Shown piece by piece: positions 9,173 through 17,224 of a DNA stretch of 64,000 bases. The position numbers and the translations under genes were made by a program. Under the pieces are notes generated by a model that saw nothing but the letters and a program-made list of their open reading frames with translations, ran no database searches and was not told the origin of the DNA. Where the stretch lies: NCBI GenBank assembly GCA_050184585.1, contig JBFXAF010000004.1:310001-374000 (forward strand), written 5' to 3'. Source of the DNA: JBFXAF01 sp050184585. GTDB lineage: Bacteria; Pseudomonadota; Alphaproteobacteria; Rhizobiales; Rhizobiaceae. Within the stretch, counting starts at the first letter, position 1, and every line of letters starts with the position of its first letter.

Positions 9173-9334
9173 TCACCTGGCGTCCTTGCGCGTGGTCGAG
9201 GCAGCCCTCGAAGTGGCAGGTCGAGCCGGACGCTGGCGGCGCGCAGGCGATGGCCTGGCGGGTCCCGTCTCGGTCCATTCGCGACTGACGTAGTAAGCGG
9301 CGATCCCGACCGCGGCGAGCAAGAGAAGTCTCAT
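9173..9334 (-). CDS. Small membrane-anchored protein of unknown function
   Basis: This 53-residue ORF begins MRLLLLAAVGIAAYYVSREW, a single hydrophobic segment followed by a basic, Pro/Arg-rich tail, and looks like a small bitopic inner-membrane protein. Its ATG overlaps the TGA stop of a 31-codon ORF directly upstream (ATGA arrangement), which suggests translational coupling. No family is recognised. Confidence is limited by its size, but no convincing competing frame exists here. Confidence 0.5.
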   Translation of the reverse strand: MRLLLLAAVGIAAYYVSREWTETGPARPSPARRQRPARPATSRAASTTRKDAR

Positions 9335-9426
9335 GGCTTCTGTTTCCGTATCGGGCGGAAGTCCGCTGTCTCGGGCGGCCAAGCATCGAAAAGCTGGGCG
9401 ACGGCGGAAACGAGCTTCCTGAACAT
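9331..9426 (-). CDS. Tiny ORF, possible leader or microprotein
   Basis: This 31-codon ORF reads MFRKLVSAVAQLFDAWPPE and ends RPIRKQKP. It has an amphipathic N-terminal half and a basic tail. GAGGGAA lies about 6 nt before the ATG. It ends in an ATGA overlap with the small membrane-protein ORF downstream. It may be a real microprotein or a coupling leader for that gene. No homology is claimed. Confidence 0.4.
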   Translation of the reverse strand: MFRKLVSAVAQLFDAWPPETADFRPIRKQKP

Positions 9427-9479
9427 GACGGTTCCCTCAAAGATCGGGAGGCAACGCCGCCCCGCCTTTGGTTCCGCCG

Positions 9480-10892
9480 TCAGACCACCTTGCCGGGATT
9501 CATGATGCCGGCCGGGTCGAAGGCCAGCTTGATCCTGTGCATCAGGTCGATGGCAACCGGCGGCGCGGTTGCCAGCAACTCGTCGCGCTTGAGTGCGCCG
9601 ATGCCGTGCTCGGCGGAAATCGACCCCTCGAACTGGCGCACGAGCCCGTGCACGGCGGCGTTCATCTCGTGCCTGAGCGCCGCGAAGGCAGCAGGATCGG
9701 CCCCCACCGGCTGGGAGATGTTGTAGTGCAGGTTGCCGTCGCCCATGTGGCCGAAGCAGACGATGCGTGCGCCGGGCGCGACGCGCTCCACCGCCGCCGC
9801 TGCGCGGTCGATGAACTCGGGTATCGTCGCCACGGGCACCGAGAGGTCGTGCTTTAGGGACACGCCTTCCGGACGCTGCGCGTCGGACAGACTCTCCCTT
9901 ATCCGCCAGAGCGCGGCGGCCTGGGCAAGGCTGTCAGTCATGACGGCGTCGGCGACGCAGCCCGCCGCCATGCCCTCGGAGAGCACATTCTCCATAAGCC
10001 CGCGCGCGTCCTCGGGCGAGCGGCCCGAGGAAATCTCCAGGAGTACGTGCCAGGGGTGGTCGCCTGTCACCGGTTGCGCGACGCCGGGGACATGGCGTTC
10101 GGCGAACTTGATCGCGATCGCGGCAATGAGTTCGAAAGCCGTCAGCGCCCCTCCCGCTCGATCCGACGCCAACCCGAACAGGTCTAGCGCGGCCTTTGGC
10201 GACGGCGTCACCGCCCACGCGACCTGCCGGCCCTTGGGCCTGGGGAATAGCTTCATGACCGCTGCGGTGATGACGCCGAGCGTGCCCTCGGCGCCGACAA
10301 ACAGGTTCTTCAGATCGTAGCCCGTATTGTCCTTCTTCAGCTTCCGCAAGTCGTCAAACACGTCGCCGGTCGGGAGCACGACCTCGACGCCGAGGCAGAG
10401 TTCGCGTGCGCCGCCATAGGAAAGCACGCCGGTGCCACCGGCATTCGTCGAAAGGTTGCCGCCGATCTGGGCGCTGCCCTGCGCGGCGAGCGATAGGGGA
10501 AACAGCCGGTCGGCTGCATCCGCCGCATCGCGCAGGGTCTGGAGGACAACGCCGGCCTCGGCCGTCACCGTGTTCGAAACCGTGTCCAACTCGCGGACCC
10601 GGTTGAGGCGTGCGAGCGAAAGAACGATCTGGCTGCCGGACCTGTCGGGCACCTGCCCGCCGACGAGCCCGGTATTGCCGCCCTGGGGCACGACGGCCGA
10701 GCGGGTTTCCGTCGCCAGCTTGAGGATCGCGCTCACCTCCGATACCGCGCCGGGCCGCAGCACCAGCGGCGACAGGCCGGGATGCAGACCCCGCCGTTCC
10801 ATGACGTATGGCGCGATATCCGCCGGTTCGCGCAGGGCGTTGCCCTCGCCGACGATGGCAGCGAAACGGTCGAGGATTTCCGCGCCGATCAT
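9480..10892 (-). CDS. FAD-linked oxidase, D-2-hydroxyglutarate/lactate dehydrogenase type
   Basis: This is a flavoprotein of the GlcD/D2HGDH family (PCMH-type FAD domain then FAD_oxidase_C), expected to oxidise a D-2-hydroxy acid and pass electrons to a quinone or flavoprotein. Residues 70-78 show the FAD pyrophosphate loop (PQGGNTGLVGG). The NLSTNAGGTGVLSYGG segment follows, and the C-terminal half ends with CFGHMGDGNLHYN and SAEHGIGALKRD, which carry the metal and substrate His residues of this family. At 470 residues it is normal. Its ATG overlaps the TGA of the upstream tsaC-type gene by 4 nt (ATGA), so the two are translationally coupled. The substrate is unassigned. Confidence 0.9.
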   Translation of the reverse strand: MIGAEILDRFAAIVGEGNALREPADIAPYVMERRGLHPGLSPLVLRPGAVSEVSAILKLATETRSAVVPQGGNTGLVGGQVPDRSGSQIVLSLARLNRVRELDTVSNTVTAEAGVVLQTLRDAADAADRLFPLSLAAQGSAQIGGNLSTNAGGTGVLSYGGARELCLGVEVVLPTGDVFDDLRKLKKDNTGYDLKNLFVGAEGTLGVITAAVMKLFPRPKGRQVAWAVTPSPKAALDLFGLASDRAGGALTAFELIAAIAIKFAERHVPGVAQPVTGDHPWHVLLEISSGRSPEDARGLMENVLSEGMAAGCVADAVMTDSLAQAAALWRIRESLSDAQRPEGVSLKHDLSVPVATIPEFIDRAAAAVERVAPGARIVCFGHMGDGNLHYNISQPVGADPAAFAALRHEMNAAVHGLVRQFEGSISAEHGIGALKRDELLATAPPVAIDLMHRIKLAFDPAGIMNPGKVV

Positions 10893-11860
10893 GTCGGCGC
10901 CTCCACCAGCCGCGGCGCGGCGGCGCGCGCAAGCCGGTCCATGATCGCCTCGCCGATACCATGGGCCGGGATCGGCTCCACGGCGATCACCGAGGCCCCG
11001 CTACGGTCCAGGCGATGCAGCGAGGAAAACAGGTTCGCCGCAGCCTCGCGCAGATCACCGGCCTCCGAGAGGTTGGCGACCGCGATAGCCTTGGCCGCGC
11101 CAGCTATTCGGTCGGGTCCGAAGGCGATCAATGCCTCACCCGGCTCGACCGCGGTTGCGTTGAGCCGCACCGCCGCACCAGGCGCATAGTGCGAGGCAAG
11201 CATGCCCGGCGCGACGACCGCTCCGCCCATTCCCCGCTCGACCGGCAGCTTTGCAACCGCCTCGATCTCGTCCGCTGTCACGCCGCCCGGACGCAGGAGA
11301 ACGATGCTACCGCCTCCCGCCTTCACGATCGTCGATTCCACACCGACCGGGGCGGGGCCGCCGTCGACGATCAGCCTCACCTTGCTCCCGAGATCGGCAT
11401 CGACAGCCTCCGCTGTCGTGCCTGTAATGCCGCCGGACGAGTTGGCGCTAGGCGCCGCGAGCGGTTTCCCAAACGCCCTGATCAGGTCCCGGCCGAACCC
11501 GCGAGGCATTCGGAGCGCCACCGTGTCGAGGCCGACCGTCGCCAGCGCGTGGACAGATGCCTGCGGCACCAGCGGCACCACCAGCGTAAGCGGTCCCGGC
11601 CAGAAACGCTCGGCCAGCGCCCTCGATACCGGGTCGAAGCGTCCGATCCGTTCGGCCATCGCGGTGTCGGCAACATGCACGATCAGCGGGTTGAAGCGTG
11701 GCCGGCCCTTAATCTCGAAGATGCGGGCGACCGCCTCGCCGCTCGTCGCATCGCCTGCGAGGCCGTAGACCGTTTCGGTCGGTACGACCACCGCCTCGCC
11801 CGCCCTCAGCAGGGCCAGCGCGGGCGCCAATCCATCGGCAACGGAAACGGTCTCGGCCAA
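10889..11860 (-). CDS. tsaC: L-threonylcarbamoyladenylate synthase (Sua5/TsaC family)
   Basis: This enzyme makes threonylcarbamoyl-AMP from threonine, bicarbonate and ATP, the first step towards the t6A modification at position 37 of ANN-decoding tRNAs. The N-terminal YrdC domain shows PTETVYGLAGDA, KGRPRFNPLIVHV and PSANSSGG. A linker and C-terminal Sua5 domain follow (GMLASHYAPGAAVRLN), so this is the long Sua5 form at 323 residues. The start codon is a TTG at 11860. It overlaps the FAD-linked oxidase gene by 4 nt. MITE-like copy 1 begins about 100 bp upstream of its start and may sit within or next to its promoter. Confidence 0.93.
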   Translation of the reverse strand: MAETVSVADGLAPALALLRAGEAVVVPTETVYGLAGDATSGEAVARIFEIKGRPRFNPLIVHVADTAMAERIGRFDPVSRALAERFWPGPLTLVVPLVPQASVHALATVGLDTVALRMPRGFGRDLIRAFGKPLAAPSANSSGGITGTTAEAVDADLGSKVRLIVDGGPAPVGVESTIVKAGGGSIVLLRPGGVTADEIEAVAKLPVERGMGGAVVAPGMLASHYAPGAAVRLNATAVEPGEALIAFGPDRIAGAAKAIAVANLSEAGDLREAAANLFSSLHRLDRSGASVIAVEPIPAHGIGEAIMDRLARAAAPRLVEAPT

Positions 11861-11960
11861 ACGCCCTCAAATCTCCATGATCAGCTGGCTGGGTATCGCA
11901 GGCTCCAGTCTGCGGCAAGGCGAGCGCCGTGACGGGTTCTTAATTCTTGCCCAGCTAATC

Positions 11961-12234
11961 TAGAGCAATGTTCGACCGGATTGAACCGTTCTGCCGGAGG
12001 GAATTCGGGCCAGGGTCGAGGGCTTCGGCGAAGGTCGATGTGGTGCATCGGCCGAGCCGGAGCCCGAAGGGTTTGGCCCGAATTGACCCGGCCCGAAGGG
12101 TTTCCCGCTGGCGGGCACCCGGTTCGTCGAGCCGCTCGGACGATGGAACCCCATCGCCCGTCGCGTCTCTCCTGCCGGATCGCCTCGCCATCGAGGAAAC
12201 AGAACTGGTTCAATCTGGTCGAACATTGCTCTAG
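11961..12234. repeat. MITE-like inverted-repeat element, copy 1
   Basis: This is a 274-bp element bounded by imperfect terminal inverted repeats. The left end reads CTAGAGCAATGTTCGACC and the right end is its near complement, GGTCGAACATTGCTCTAG; the repeat extends about 28 bp inward with few mismatches. A second copy lies at 51426-51736. The two differ by about eight substitutions and a 37-bp internal insertion in copy 2. It encodes no transposase; both strands are open over much of its length but the translations look like artefacts of high GC. It lies between tsaC and a secreted-protein gene. CTAG at each end may be part of the repeat or a target duplication. Confidence 0.85.
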
Positions 12235-12305
12235 CGGGCGAACCGGCATCAGCCCTCCCGCAGGGTGTGCAGCGTAACAGGAAAGGGTGCCTCGCCGGAC
12301 CGACC

Positions 12306-12875
12306 ATGCGCATTGTCTGCCTCCTCATCGGGTCGGTACTGTCGACGGGCGCGGCGCAAGCCTCGTCCTTCCTGGTACTCGCGCCGATGAAGGACAATGT
12401 CGGGCCGTCGATCGTCATCCTGGGCGAGCCTCGCCCTGTCGCCGCGAGCCGGCCCTTCGCCCCGGTTCCGGTGGCGGAGGCGCCGCTGTCCTATCCCTAT
12501 CCCGAGGAATCGCCGACCGTCGTGCTGGCGCCAATCGAACCGGAACCCTTTGTCGTCAGCGCCTCCATCGTCGCCATGGGCACACCCGCCATTTCCTATG
12601 ACAAGGTGGCAGCAATCGGCGGCGCTGGCCCCAGGCCGACGCCGCGCCCTCCCTTCTCGATGCCCGTCGTCATGCGTGGCGGCATCGTCGGCGACGCCTT
12701 CCCGGATTCGCAAGCCCCGTCGCTGGAAGGCGAGTCGCCCGCAGCCGCCTCGTCGCCCGAGGACGCCGCAAGCGGACAGGCCAGTCGCCGGCCCGATGCG
12801 CCGCGCCAGCCGGAGCAGCCCGCTCCGCCGCCAGCCGCCGTCGCCCCCGCGCCGGCGACGCGCGCGCCGGAATAG
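12306..12875 (+). CDS. Secreted Pro/Ala-rich protein of unknown function
   Basis: The 189-residue product begins MRIVCLLIGSVLSTGAAQAS, a typical Sec signal peptide with cleavage after AQA. The mature protein has little predicted fold: acidic and Pro-rich stretches, then a Pro/Ala-rich tail (QPEQPAPPPAAVAPAPATR). It is probably an exported low-complexity or envelope-associated protein; no family is recognised. ATG 12306 is chosen over an upstream in-frame GTG (12267) because it gives the clean signal peptide. It starts about 70 bp right of MITE-like copy 1. Confidence 0.6.
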   Translation: MRIVCLLIGSVLSTGAAQASSFLVLAPMKDNVGPSIVILGEPRPVAASRPFAPVPVAEAPLSYPYPEESPTVVLAPIEPEPFVVSASIVAMGTPAISYDKVAAIGGAGPRPTPRPPFSMPVVMRGGIVGDAFPDSQAPSLEGESPAAASSPEDAASGQASRRPDAPRQPEQPAPPPAAVAPAPATRAPE

Positions 12876-12883
12876 TCCACGAC

Positions 12884-12907
12884 CCCTTGCCCGAATTCGG
12901 ACAAGGG
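12884..12907. terminator. Near-perfect palindrome after the Pro-rich secreted protein gene
   Basis: A 24-nt palindrome with one mismatched pair (arms CCCTTGCCCGAA and TTCGGACAAGGG) lies 8 nt after the stop at 12875 and upstream of the next secreted-protein gene. It could act as a terminator stem, although no T-run follows. A protein-binding site is the alternative. Confidence 0.4.
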
Positions 12908-12953
12908 AGCAGACAATGCTCGCTCAGGCATTCACCCGATTGGGGGCTCTCGC

Positions 12954-13337
12954 ATGAAGACGTTCGTGAAGACCGCGCTTGCGGCATCGCTGCTCGCGCT
13001 GGCCGCTGGCCAGTCGCAAGCCGACCAACTGCTGGGCACCTACGTGGCGCGCATTTCCGACCGCGACCACCACGCCAGCGACGGATATCTGCTCGACACG
13101 GCGGCGCAGATGGTCCGCCAGGATCGCGCCAACGTGCACAAGTTCGGCTGGGTCGACGCCGAGGACGACGACGACCCGTGGTTCGGCACGGCCAACGCGC
13201 GGGCGCGCTTCGAAAAGCTGCTCAACAAGAGTGGCGCGATGAACGCCGCCACCCGCAAGGCGATCGCCGGCGGGGAGCCGATAGTCAAGGTCGACGTCTT
13301 CGCCAACAGCGTGCGTGTCGAGGTTCTCGGGTACTGA
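12954..13337 (+). CDS. Secreted/periplasmic protein of unknown function
   Basis: The product is 127 residues with a clear signal peptide (MKTFVKTALAASLLALAAGQ, cleavage near SQA-D). The mature part is hydrophilic and begins QLLGTYVARISDRDHHASDG, with a very acidic patch EDDDD at about 75. No Cys is present in the mature part and no family is recognised. It follows another secreted-protein gene on the same strand after about 80 bp containing a palindrome. It converges on glyS with 43 bp between the stops. Confidence 0.65.
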   Translation: MKTFVKTALAASLLALAAGQSQADQLLGTYVARISDRDHHASDGYLLDTAAQMVRQDRANVHKFGWVDAEDDDDPWFGTANARARFEKLLNKSGAMNAATRKAIAGGEPIVKVDVFANSVRVEVLGY

Positions 13338-13380
13338 CGGCGACGCAAGATAGCGCGCCGGCTCGCCCGGCGCATGGATG

Positions 13381-15855
13381 CTATCCCGCGATCTTCGAAA
13401 AATCCGCGACCGTTCCGGTGGCGGCGCGGATGCGTGACAGCAGCGCCAGCCGGTTCGCCCGAACGGCCTCGTCGGGGTCGTTGACCAGCACCTTGTCGAA
13501 GAACGCGTCCACCGGCGCACGCAGCGCCGACAGCGCACGCATGGCGCCCTCGTAGTCCTCGTTCGCCACGGCATCGGCCGCGCCGGCCTCCGCCGCCTCG
13601 ACCGCCCCACCAAGCGAGCGCTCGATTTCCTCGCGGAACAGCGCCGGATCGACCTTGTCCGCGACCCGCGTGGCCTTCTTCTCCTCAGCGGCGAGGATGT
13701 TCGCCGCGCGCTTGGTCCCGGCCAGCAGGTTCCTGCCATCCTCGCTGTCGAGGAACTGTCCCAGCGCCTCGACGCGGCGCACGATGGCGAGGAGATCGTC
13801 GTTGGACGATTGGCCAATCTCCCCCCTCGTGGGGGAGATTGGCGCGTCACCACCCACCGCCAGCACGGCGTCGATCAGGTCATGTCGCGCACCCTGGTCG
13901 CGGAGGAAGACCTTCAGGCGATCATGGAAGAAGGAGAGAAGGCCCCCTCCCCCCGCCACAATCGGCGACAATGTCGCTAGAGGGTCATTGTCGCAAACGA
14001 GGTCGATGGCTTCAACAAAACCAAAGTTGCCTTTGTGCTGTTTGGAGTAATGCACCGTCACCGGACGTGAAATATCCAAAGTAATAGCTTTGGGGTGAAC
14101 AACAATGGGGGTTCCACTAGGCATTCTTGGTGGAATTTCAATGCCGTAACGGGCGTCGTGTATTGGACACGGGGTTCCTGATTCGTCACTTTGATATGGC
14201 CAGGTCAGAAAATCTTCATCGAACTCAATATGAGGCTTAATTAGCTCGACCCAACCGCGTCCCAATCCGAGTGAAAGCGGAACCCGCACCCCATTCTCGA
14301 CCACGATCCTGATCACGCCCAGCGCCGCTCGCCGCAGCGCATAGGGGTCCTTGCTCCCCGTCGGCTTCTCGTCGATCGCCCAGAAGCCGACCAGCGTGTC
14401 CAGCTTGTCGGCCAGCGCCACGGCGATCGACACGGGATCGGTCGGCACGCGGTCGGACGGCCCCTGCGGCTTGTAATGTTCCTCGAGCGCCGCTGCGACC
14501 GAAGGATTTTCGCCCTGGAGCAGCGCGTATTTCTGCCCCATCGCACCCTGCAGCTCCGGGAATTCGCCGACCACCTCGGTCTGCAAGTCGGCCTTGGCGA
14601 GCACGGCGGCGCGCCGCGCCAGCGCCGGGTCCGCTCCCGCGATCGGCGCCAGTTCCTCGGCTAGTCGCGCGATGCGCTCGACGCGTTCGCCCTGCGTGCC
14701 GAGTTTCGCATGGAAGGTGACGCCCAGATGGTCGAGGCGGGCCATGCGCTGGTCGAGCGGCTTCTTCAGGTCGAGATTCAATTTTCTGGCGGACTCGGCC
14801 AGCGTATCGAGATCCGGCAGGTCGGCCTGGTCGGTCTTCCAGAAATGCACGGCGTCGGAGAGCCGCGCCCGCACCACCTTGCCGTTGCCATGCGCGATCT
14901 CGACGCCGCCGTCCTTCGCCTCGATGTTGGCGGTGAGGATGAAGCGGTTGGACAGACGATCGCCTTCAGCTCCCGGCCGGGTGACAAAACACTTCTGGTT
15001 GGCGCGGATGGTCAGCCGGATCACCTCCGCCGGAATGTCGAGAAAGCTCTCCTCGAAATCCCCCATCAGCACCACCGGCCATTCGACAAGCCCGGACACT
15101 TCTTCCAGCAGCCCATCGTCCTCGACCAGCTCCAGCCCGCCGGCAAAGGCAAGGTTCTTCGCGTCGGAAAGAATGATCTCCTTGCGCCGTTCGGCGTCGA
15201 GGATCACCTTCGCGGCCTCCAGCTTCGCCACATAGTCGTCGAAGCGGCGCACCGTGATGGCGTCCGGCGCATGGAAGCGGTGCCCGAAGGTCACGGCGCC
15301 GGAGCGGATGCCGTCCACCTCGAAGTCGACCACGACGGTCTCGCCGATCTCCGGCCCGAACAGCGCCACGATCGACTGAAGCGGCCGCACCCAGCGCAAC
15401 GAGCCTGGTTCCGCCGACGCCTTGCCCCAGCGCATGGACTTCGGCCAGGGGAAGGTGCGCACGACCGCCGGGACGAGTCCGGCGATCACCTCTTCCGCCG
15501 CGCGGCCGGGCTTGGAGACATGGGCGACGTAGAAGTCGCCCTTCTTCGGGTCGGAATGCACATGCGCCTGGGAAACGTCGGTCAGTCTCGCCTTGCGCAG
15601 AAAGCCTTGGATCGCTTGCTCGGGCGCCTTGGTCGACGGGCCCTTGATCTCCTCGTGCACATCCTTCGAGCGCGCCGTCAGGCCGCGGATGTCGAGCGTG
15701 AGCCTCCGTGGGGTCCAGTATTCGCGGGCGGCCTCGTAGGTCAGCCCTGCCTCGACCAGACCGTCCGTCACCATCTTGCGCAAATCGCCCGCCGCCTTGC
15801 GCTGCATGCGGGCAGGGATTTCCTCGGAGCGGAGTTCAAGCAGAAGGTCGGGCAT
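13381..15855 (-). CDS. glyS: Glycine--tRNA ligase beta subunit
   Basis: GlyS is the tRNA-binding subunit of the tetrameric bacterial glycyl-tRNA synthetase that pairs with GlyQ. The N-terminus (MPDLLLELRSEEIPARMQRK) and the segments FVTRPG, GRVADKVDP-like C-terminal region and DKVLVNDPDEAVRANRLALL fit the family. At 824 residues it is well over the 689 of E. coli. Part of the excess is an insertion at about residues 530-630 (positions roughly 13960-14260), placed between RVPLSLGL and LLSFFHDRLK, with much lower GC than its surroundings. A second short insertion at about residues 670-680 is encoded by a perfect palindrome. The reading frame is intact throughout. glyQ lies about 1.4 kb upstream on the same strand. 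Confidence 0.95.
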   Translation of the reverse strand: MPDLLLELRSEEIPARMQRKAAGDLRKMVTDGLVEAGLTYEAAREYWTPRRLTLDIRGLTARSKDVHEEIKGPSTKAPEQAIQGFLRKARLTDVSQAHVHSDPKKGDFYVAHVSKPGRAAEEVIAGLVPAVVRTFPWPKSMRWGKASAEPGSLRWVRPLQSIVALFGPEIGETVVVDFEVDGIRSGAVTFGHRFHAPDAITVRRFDDYVAKLEAAKVILDAERRKEIILSDAKNLAFAGGLELVEDDGLLEEVSGLVEWPVVLMGDFEESFLDIPAEVIRLTIRANQKCFVTRPGAEGDRLSNRFILTANIEAKDGGVEIAHGNGKVVRARLSDAVHFWKTDQADLPDLDTLAESARKLNLDLKKPLDQRMARLDHLGVTFHAKLGTQGERVERIARLAEELAPIAGADPALARRAAVLAKADLQTEVVGEFPELQGAMGQKYALLQGENPSVAAALEEHYKPQGPSDRVPTDPVSIAVALADKLDTLVGFWAIDEKPTGSKDPYALRRAALGVIRIVVENGVRVPLSLGLGRGWVELIKPHIEFDEDFLTWPYQSDESGTPCPIHDARYGIEIPPRMPSGTPIVVHPKAITLDISRPVTVHYSKQHKGNFGFVEAIDLVCDNDPLATLSPIVAGGGGLLSFFHDRLKVFLRDQGARHDLIDAVLAVGGDAPISPTRGEIGQSSNDDLLAIVRRVEALGQFLDSEDGRNLLAGTKRAANILAAEEKKATRVADKVDPALFREEIERSLGGAVEAAEAGAADAVANEDYEGAMRALSALRAPVDAFFDKVLVNDPDEAVRANRLALLSRIRAATGTVADFSKIAG
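13813..13843. repeat. In-frame intragenic palindrome in glyS
   Basis: A perfect 13-bp inverted repeat (GCCAATCTCCCCC and GGGGGAGATTGGC) with a 5-nt loop lies inside the glyS coding region. It is translated as part of SPTRGEIGQ without breaking the frame. The CTCCCCC-loop-GGGGGAG core resembles short palindromic repeats I recall from rhizobial genomes, and translated palindromes of this kind are known from Rickettsia (RPE). Confidence 0.7.
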
Positions 15856-15906
15856 CGGGCGGGTCTTTCACTGGCGCGCAGGCCCTAGCAAGCCCTCGCC
15901 TGATTG

Positions 15907-16626
15907 TCACCCGCCCCCGCGCGGCGGGCGCGGCCCGACGACCATGTGGTTGACGACCGCGGCGAAGAGCAGCGTGAAGACGATGAGATAGACGGTGATC
16001 GCCGCCTGCCAGATGTCCGGTGAGATCGGCAAGATGTCGAGGCCGGCGACGTAGATGGGGAAGTTGAGCAGATAATGGGCGACGACGCCCACGGACGCCC
16101 CTTTCCAGAACGGCTGTCCCTCGGCGAACCAGCGGAAGGCGAACAGCAGCATGGCGCCGTGGACAAAGCAGACGAGGAGCCGCTCCAGAACGAAGCCGCC
16201 GAACTCCCCGGCGGGCAGGTCGGCCAGGCCCGGAATGCCGGCAATCTGCTCGGCCAGGAAGCCGATCTCGCCCAGGCCGAAACCCAGTCCGGTGGCCAGC
16301 GCGATCGGCACGGCCCGGACGGGGGTCAGCGCCTTCAGCACCGCCGGGATCAGCAGCACCAGCCATTTCGCGGGCTCCTCGGTCAACGGCGCATAGAAGG
16401 TGGCTGCGAAGGCGTAGGCAGGGCCCTCGCCCAGCGCTTGTCGCACGACGCCGTCAATCGGCAGGCGAACGAAGTAGAAGGCCAGCGGCTGAAGCGGGAT
16501 CATGAGGATGGCCGCGATAACCAGGACGTCGCGCTCGCCTGGCTTGGACAGACGCCACAGCAGCAGACCGCCGCCGGCGATGGCGATCGCTCCCGTGACG
16601 ATCGCGGTGATGACGATGCCACTCAT
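15907..16626 (-). CDS. PrsW-like integral membrane protease (M82/CAAX-like)
   Basis: This is a 239-residue polytopic membrane protein with about seven hydrophobic segments. It carries a PrsW-type catalytic pattern: paired glutamates in LTEEPAKWL (about residue 83), a GLGFGLGEIGF motif with a further Glu in a later helix, and an intramembrane His in CFVHGAM. PrsW in Bacillus cleaves an anti-sigma factor; the target here is unknown. It sits between glyQ and glyS on the same strand, about 50 nt upstream of glyS, a position that may link its expression to the synthetase genes. It could also be a CPBP-type CAAX protease relative. Confidence 0.72.
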   Translation of the reverse strand: MSGIVITAIVTGAIAIAGGGLLLWRLSKPGERDVLVIAAILMIPLQPLAFYFVRLPIDGVVRQALGEGPAYAFAATFYAPLTEEPAKWLVLLIPAVLKALTPVRAVPIALATGLGFGLGEIGFLAEQIAGIPGLADLPAGEFGGFVLERLLVCFVHGAMLLFAFRWFAEGQPFWKGASVGVVAHYLLNFPIYVAGLDILPISPDIWQAAITVYLIVFTLLFAAVVNHMVVGPRPPRGGG

Positions 16627-16648
16627 CCCGGGATGCCGCCGTGCGGCC

Positions 16649-16921
16649 TCACCGGAAAATCACACACTTGCGCTCGCCATTCTCCTCGCAATTGTCACGG
16701 GCCATCTTGTTCGCCTGTTTCTGGCTCTCGTAACCCCATGACGAATGGCAGGTCTTGCCGTCGCTCGATACGGCCATCGCCTTGTATGTCGGCCTCGACT
16801 CCAATTGCTTCCAGGCGGTCTTGCAGAACGCGCTGGAGAGCGTGACGCCGTTCCTCGTCTGGGCGTGGACCACTCCGGCCGCGACACAGAGCAAGGAAAG
16901 AAGCAGGATCACCCTTTTCAT
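16649..16921 (-). CDS. Small secreted Cys-containing protein
   Basis: The product has 90 residues with a signal peptide (MKRVILLLSLLCVAAGVVHA, cleavage before QTRNG). The mature part contains three Cys (AFCKTAW, KTCHSSWG, DNCEENGERKC has two, giving four in all) and the phrase KAMAVSSDGKTCHSSWGYES. That phrase resembles small exported proteins of the DUF4189 kind in which a Trp-Gly repeat and paired Cys occur. It is likely periplasmic with disulfides. It lies directly upstream of the PrsW-like gene in the glyQ-glyS interval. Confidence 0.68.
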   Translation of the reverse strand: MKRVILLLSLLCVAAGVVHAQTRNGVTLSSAFCKTAWKQLESRPTYKAMAVSSDGKTCHSSWGYESQKQANKMARDNCEENGERKCVIFR

Positions 16922-17038
16922 GGCATTTCCACCCCGATGGGCGATGCTATCGGCCTGCGCGGCGCACGCAAGGCATCAGCCTCGTGAACCTTTTCCGCGA
17001 TCGTGGCGACAGACGGGCAACCGCTCGAGAACTCCGTC

Positions 17039-17212
17039 ATGCGCCGCCCACGATCTCTCATACACCTCATTGCATTGACCGCGTGTCTCGCCGTCCAGGC
17101 CCAACCGGCGAACGATCTGCCGATGGTCGGCATGAGGCGGGCAATCGAGTCGATTGCCGATCCTACAAAGTTGGTGCGCACCCTTGCAGCACAGCCCGGC
17201 GCCACCGATTGA
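17039..17212 (+). CDS. Possible small secreted peptide
   Basis: This weakly supported 57-residue ORF begins MRRPRSLIHLIALTACLAVQ, which looks like a signal peptide with cleavage near VQA-Q, followed by a short basic tail ending TLAAQPGATD. An in-frame upstream start at 17003 is possible. It faces the opposite direction to its neighbours and converges on glyQ. The surrounding 303-bp interval (16922-17224) has no better candidate on either strand. If this ORF is not real, the interval is simply the glyQ-downstream spacer. Confidence 0.3.
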   Translation: MRRPRSLIHLIALTACLAVQAQPANDLPMVGMRRAIESIADPTKLVRTLAAQPGATD

Positions 17213-17224
17213 CGCTCCGCCCTA

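Noticed and set aside
9122..9505. Plus-strand open frame opposite the two tiny ORFs.
   Set aside because: No start context or motif, and codon pattern is poor compared with the minus-strand pair.
11968..12234. Open frames inside MITE-like copy 1 (both strands).
   Set aside because: They share no protein-family motif, run from end to end of a repeat and change with the copy, so they are treated as non-coding.
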